Below, piece after piece: positions 61,263 to 64,000 of a stretch of 64,000 nt of DNA. The notes beneath the pieces were generated by a model. It had not been told where the DNA came from, made no database searches, and saw only the letters and a program-made list of their open reading frames with translations. This DNA is from Bacillus tianshenii (GTDB lineage Bacteria > Bacillota > Bacilli > Bacillales > Bacillaceae_N), in the NCBI GenBank assembly GCA_020524525.2, contig CP129018.1, positions 2,422,115 through 2,486,114 on the forward strand, read 5' to 3'. The translations under genes and the position numbers were made by a program. How positions within the stretch are numbered: position 1 is the stretch's first letter; each line of letters begins with the position of its first letter.

Positions 61263-61352
61263 TTACAACTCTAATTCGCCCATGCGCAGCAGTTCCACGA
61301 CAGCTTGTGAACGTCCTTTGACTCCTAGTTTCTGCATGGCATTTGCGATGCG
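61263..61352 (-). pseudogene. gerE: gerE, last 29 codons, split by a serine-recombinase element
   Basis: The frame reads IANAMQKLGVKGRSQAVVE then LLRMGELEL and stop, which is the C-terminal end of the LuxR-type DNA-binding domain of GerE (74 residues in B. subtilis). Homology starts at the codon pair HIS/HIA of the recognition helix: the codon at 61350-61352 is CGC (Arg) instead of His. Two codons further upstream the frame hits a stop and the similarity ends. The rest of gerE (about 45 codons with the start) is not in the window. GerE, with SigK RNA polymerase, switches late mother-cell coat genes. Position upstream of murI is the normal gerE locus. Excision of the element would restore the gene. 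Confidence 0.92.
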
Positions 61353-61394
61353 TAGTCATTGCAAAATACGTACCTTTTTTGACCTACCCTACAC

Positions 61395-62849
61395 TCAGTT
61401 TCTTTCAAACTCGTAATGAATGTCAACCGTTCCATCTGGGTAGATGACAATGGCTTTGATTAGTGTTTGAAAAACGCTGTACAAATCACTCCCGTTCAGT
61501 TGCACAAAAGCTTCCCTCACATCTTTCACACTCGCATCAGTGGTTGCTGTCTGCCCGAGCATAGTGATTTGCTCACCAAGCCCTTGTATCTCTTCTTCCA
61601 GCTCCGTGCGCTTTGCTTCGAATTCATCCTTTGAAATGATTTTATCGAGGTACAAATCGAGTGCATCGTTTTTCTTCGCTTGCAGTGCGTCAGCTTTCTT
61701 CCGCAACGCACTCAGCTGGCCTTCACGCTCTTGCTCGCTTTCATTTTCAAGCTGAAGTGCGACATGATTTGCTTTTTCAATGATCCGTTCAATGATAAAG
61801 GAGCGAAAATCGTCGTACTGAATCGGGGCGTGGTTAACGCACGCATGCGTTCCTCCTCTGCGGTATGCACTGCATTTTAAGTAATTCCATGCACGCCGGC
61901 CGTTTCGTTGCTTTCTCCCTGACTGGAGAATCACAATATTCGCGCCACAGCTACCGCACTTTAGCAATCCGCGAAACTCATTCCAGGCGGACACTTTCTT
62001 TCGAGTGCGGATGTTCTCTTTATCGTTCGCTTGCTCAAACAGCTCTTTTGAAATAATCGCTGGGTGGTGATTTTCGAAAATCAGCCACTTCTCAGGCGGG
62101 TTCTGCACCTGCTTCTTGCGCCCTGCCACCTTCACAGAGCCATATTTATTTAAAATAAACGTCCCATAGTAGAGCGGGTTTTTCAATATGCGCTGGATCG
62201 TCGTAAGCTGCCATTTTCCTTTTTGCTTAGACGGGATGCCACGCTCATTCAGCTTATGCGTAATTGCCTTGTAGCCGAACTTATCGAATGTGTACCACTG
62301 ATAGATCTGCCTGACGACTTCGGCTTCTGATTCGTTAATGACAAGCTTCTGTTCGATACGGTCATAGCCGTAAGGAACCTTTCCGATATGCTCGCCGCGC
62401 CTCACTTTCGCCGCAAGTGCAGCCGTTATGCCGCTTGATAAGGTGCGGCTGTACTGCGCAGAGAACAAAGACCAGAGCTCGAACGCCATATCATTTTTCC
62501 CAGCCTTATGTGAATCATAGCCTTCCTCAATCGAAATAATCCGCACGCCATGCCCCGTAAGCACCTCGCGAATCTCCAGTGAATCCTTCAGATCACGCGC
62601 CAGCCTGGAAATCGACTTGAACACGATCATCTCAATCTCTTTCTTCTTCGCCTTTTGTAGAATCAACTGGATTGCCGGTCGCTGCACAAGCAATGTTCCG
62701 GTGATCCCTTCATCCTTATAAACAGCCTCATCATCCCACGTAAATCCACTGCGCTCCAGCCAATTGCGGCATATATCAATCTGGTTTTCAACTGAAGACA
62801 CCTGCTCATCTCGGTCCGTCGACACCCTCACATATACAGCATAGGTCAT
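61395..62849 (-). CDS. Large serine recombinase (integrase/excisionase of the gerE element)
   Basis: 484 residues from the ATG at 62849 (GGAG nine bases before); ATG at 62864 is an alternative. Resolvase domain with YVRVST and nucleophile Ser10, FKSISRLARDL, and GYDSHKAGKNDMAFELWSLF-type helix E region; recombinase domain (about 160-255); zinc ribbon CGSC ... CSAY ... CVNH (about 298-338); coiled coil (about 365-425). Clearly different from the recombinase in radC. It points toward the gerE fragment and its stop is 43 bp from it, as with spoIVCA in sigK and sprA in spsM. Likely catalyses excision of this element. Confidence 0.95.
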   Translation of the reverse strand: MTYAVYVRVSTDRDEQVSSVENQIDICRNWLERSGFTWDDEAVYKDEGITGTLLVQRPAIQLILQKAKKKEIEMIVFKSISRLARDLKDSLEIREVLTGHGVRIISIEEGYDSHKAGKNDMAFELWSLFSAQYSRTLSSGITAALAAKVRRGEHIGKVPYGYDRIEQKLVINESEAEVVRQIYQWYTFDKFGYKAITHKLNERGIPSKQKGKWQLTTIQRILKNPLYYGTFILNKYGSVKVAGRKKQVQNPPEKWLIFENHHPAIISKELFEQANDKENIRTRKKVSAWNEFRGLLKCGSCGANIVILQSGRKQRNGRRAWNYLKCSAYRRGGTHACVNHAPIQYDDFRSFIIERIIEKANHVALQLENESEQEREGQLSALRKKADALQAKKNDALDLYLDKIISKDEFEAKRTELEEEIQGLGEQITMLGQTATTDASVKDVREAFVQLNGSDLYSVFQTLIKAIVIYPDGTVDIHYEFERN

Positions 62850-62932
62850 GTTCATCATCTCCATGGATAAGAACCTTTTTTTCTATTTTATATATCTAAA
62901 AACGACCTAAAGGCGCATCCAATTTCAAAAAT

Positions 62933-63070
62933 TCACTCAAAGTTCCGTAGTGACCGTTTCTTCCCTTTAGAAAAATAAGGAAATAACGCCTGATATAACA
63001 GCTTTTCCAGCCGCTTCTCCCCATACGTTTCCTTACCAAGCTTCAACGGACTAGCTTTCTGCTTCTTCAT
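62933..63070 (-). CDS. Small basic protein upstream of the gerE-element recombinase
   Basis: 45 residues starting MKKQKASPLKLGKETYG and ending GKKRSLRNFE, with SD GAGGTGG before the ATG at 63070. About 13 of 45 residues are Lys or Arg and the net charge is strongly positive. It is read in the same direction as the recombinase and ends 84 bp before it. I recognise no family. Small basic proteins next to serine integrases include recombination directionality factors (for example SprB of SPbeta), so that role is a guess worth testing. Confidence 0.55.
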   Translation of the reverse strand: MKKQKASPLKLGKETYGEKRLEKLLYQALFPYFSKGKKRSLRNFE

Positions 63071-63235
63071 CCACACCACCTCACTGCCAATCTATGCAAC
63101 GTGAGGATGCGGACGACCCTGGGGATTTTCAGCACGTTAAATAAGCAGGAATATGTTAAAATTAAAGAAGATGAGTAGAAGAGGAATTTCCGACAGATAG
63201 ATTTAAGAAATTTTTCAAGAAAGGAGGAAGAGCAC

Positions 63236-63604
63236 ATGGAAGAGATGTTCAAACTCGTTTTAGAGAAGCTCGATCACCTAAACGACAGCATGGACGAGAT
63301 GAAAGAACAGATGGTCTCGATGGACAAGCGAATGACTGCAATTGAAACTCGTATGGATTCAATGGAATCTTGTATGAATTCAATGGAATCTCGTATGGAT
63401 TCACTAGAAAACCGCATCACATATATTGAAGAAAACATGGCTACAAAAGACGATATCGCCCAGCTTGACGCAAAATTGAATGCCGTTTCTAAGCAAATTG
63501 CCGAAAATACAGAAAGCAAAGCTGTCATAAGCGACCTCCACACAAAAGTTAATGGCTTAACAACAGACGTCACATTATTAAAACGTGTCGTTGCAAATCA
63601 ATAA
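63236..63604 (+). CDS. Coiled-coil protein with 7-residue repeats
   Basis: 122 residues with a strong SD (AAGGAGG). The first 65 residues are an almost perfect heptad array (repeats like RMDSMES, CMNSMES, RMDSLEN, RITYIEE) with Met, Leu or Ile at a and d, then ATKDDIAQLDAKLNAVS and a second helical part. No signal peptide or membrane segment. Probably an elongated oligomer. Similar small coiled-coil proteins are common in Bacillaceae and their roles are mostly unknown. A terminator follows. Whether it belongs to the gerE element cannot be decided, but it lies on the element side of the junction. Confidence 0.75.
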   Translation: MEEMFKLVLEKLDHLNDSMDEMKEQMVSMDKRMTAIETRMDSMESCMNSMESRMDSLENRITYIEENMATKDDIAQLDAKLNAVSKQIAENTESKAVISDLHTKVNGLTTDVTLLKRVVANQ

Positions 63605-63616
63605 GAGGCATGGATT

Positions 63617-63642
63617 AGACTGCGGGGAGGCAGTCTTTTTTG
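63617..63642 (+). terminator. Terminator of the coiled-coil gene
   Basis: Stem AGACTGC/GCAGTCT (63617-63636) with loop GGGGAG followed by TTTTTTG, 13 bp after the stop codon. Confidence 0.85.
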
Positions 63643-63815
63643 TACCCCCAAATTTATGAACATTCTGTGTACTCGCTGACAACTTAACATCATAAAGATT
63701 ATAATAATAATGAGTACATCACCTAAATTAATCCAAATTCCCAATGAATTTTTTGAATATTTATGTAAAATTAGATATTGTGATTGTTATTTTGTATAAA
63801 AGTTGGTGAGGGAAA

Positions 63816-64000
63816 ATGAAGTACACCGGCAGAATCGTTACATTTCTTATGGTGCTATCGATTAATACAACATATATCTTGTATTACTTTGCTCGAGATG
63901 GTGCGGTCAGCCCAATCGAAATCATTGGTCTCCCAATGATGTTAGCGCTCGCATGGTGGTTCGGGAACCAGTATGACAAGGCAAAGTATTATTCCGAGAA
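63816..64000 (+). CDS. N-terminus of a membrane protein, possibly a sensor or GGDEF protein (3' end outside window)
   Basis: 61 codons are visible from ATG 63816 (SD GGTGAGGG). Two hydrophobic helices (about 6-24 and 35-52) are followed by WWFGNQYDKAKYYSE. The arrangement of two helices and an aromatic-basic juncture ending YYSE resembles Bacillus proteins in which a GGDEF domain follows with SEKD-type sequence, but no catalytic residue is in view. Could equally be a histidine kinase or another sensor. Confidence 0.5.
   Translation, partial: MKYTGRIVTFLMVLSINTTYILYYFARDGAVSPIEIIGLPMMLALAWWFGNQYDKAKYYSE

Noticed and set aside
63071-63200. SigK- or SigE-type promoter for the gerE-element recombinase
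   Set aside because: One CATAGATTG resembles a SigK -10 but no AC at the right distance upstream exists; not enough to claim sporulation control from sequence.

Overview
The window reads as a chromosomal segment of a spore-forming Bacillaceae bacterium (order Bacillales); I cannot name the species from sequence alone. The backbone follows the Bacillus subtilis order radC-maf-spoIIB-(comC)-folC-valS-yszA-ysxE-spoVID-hemLBDCXA-ysxD-engB-lonA-lonB-clpX-tig-ysoA-leuDCBA-ilvCHB-ysnB-ysnA-rph-gerM-murI-gerE, nearly all on the minus strand. Sporulation genes (spoIIB, ysxE, spoVID, lonB, gerM, gerE) and T-box leaders support this placement.

Four things depart from that backbone. (1) At the left edge (1 to about 2400) an AT-rich mobile element carrying a large serine recombinase is inserted in radC, leaving only the N-terminal half of RadC in view. 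(2) At 4.7-22.1 kb, where B. subtilis has only comC, there is a complete type IV pilus locus. It holds the assembly ATPases pilB and pilT, the platform genes pilC, pilM, pilN and a pilO with a LysM tail, a prepilin peptidase, three paralogous major-type pilins, three minor-pilin-like genes on the opposite strand, a frameshifted VanW-like gene, and a large secreted von Willebrand A/Ig-like protein. The pilins have their own promoter and a class II cyclic-di-GMP riboswitch, and PilB has an MshEN-type N-terminus, so the locus looks controlled by c-di-GMP at two levels. (3) Between lonA and lonB lies an array of nearly three 141-142 bp tandem repeats whose predicted hairpins show compensatory changes. 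(4) At the right edge (61.3 kb onward) a second element with a different serine recombinase splits gerE, the last mother-cell transcription factor of sporulation. Only the final 29 codons of gerE are present, next to the recombinase gene. This resembles the regulated-excision elements known from sigK (skin) and spsM (SPbeta).

The remainder is ordinary metabolism and cell biology: folylpolyglutamate and tRNA-valine charging, heme synthesis to uroporphyrinogen III with its glutamyl-tRNA entry step, ATP-dependent proteolysis, trigger factor, and branched-chain amino acid synthesis as an ilvBHC-leuABCD operon behind a leucine T-box and a separately promoted ilvE. It also includes two tRNA genes, nucleotide-pool cleaning, RNase PH, and glutamate racemase. 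Both elements run out of the window, so their far ends, cargo and missing gene halves cannot be seen.
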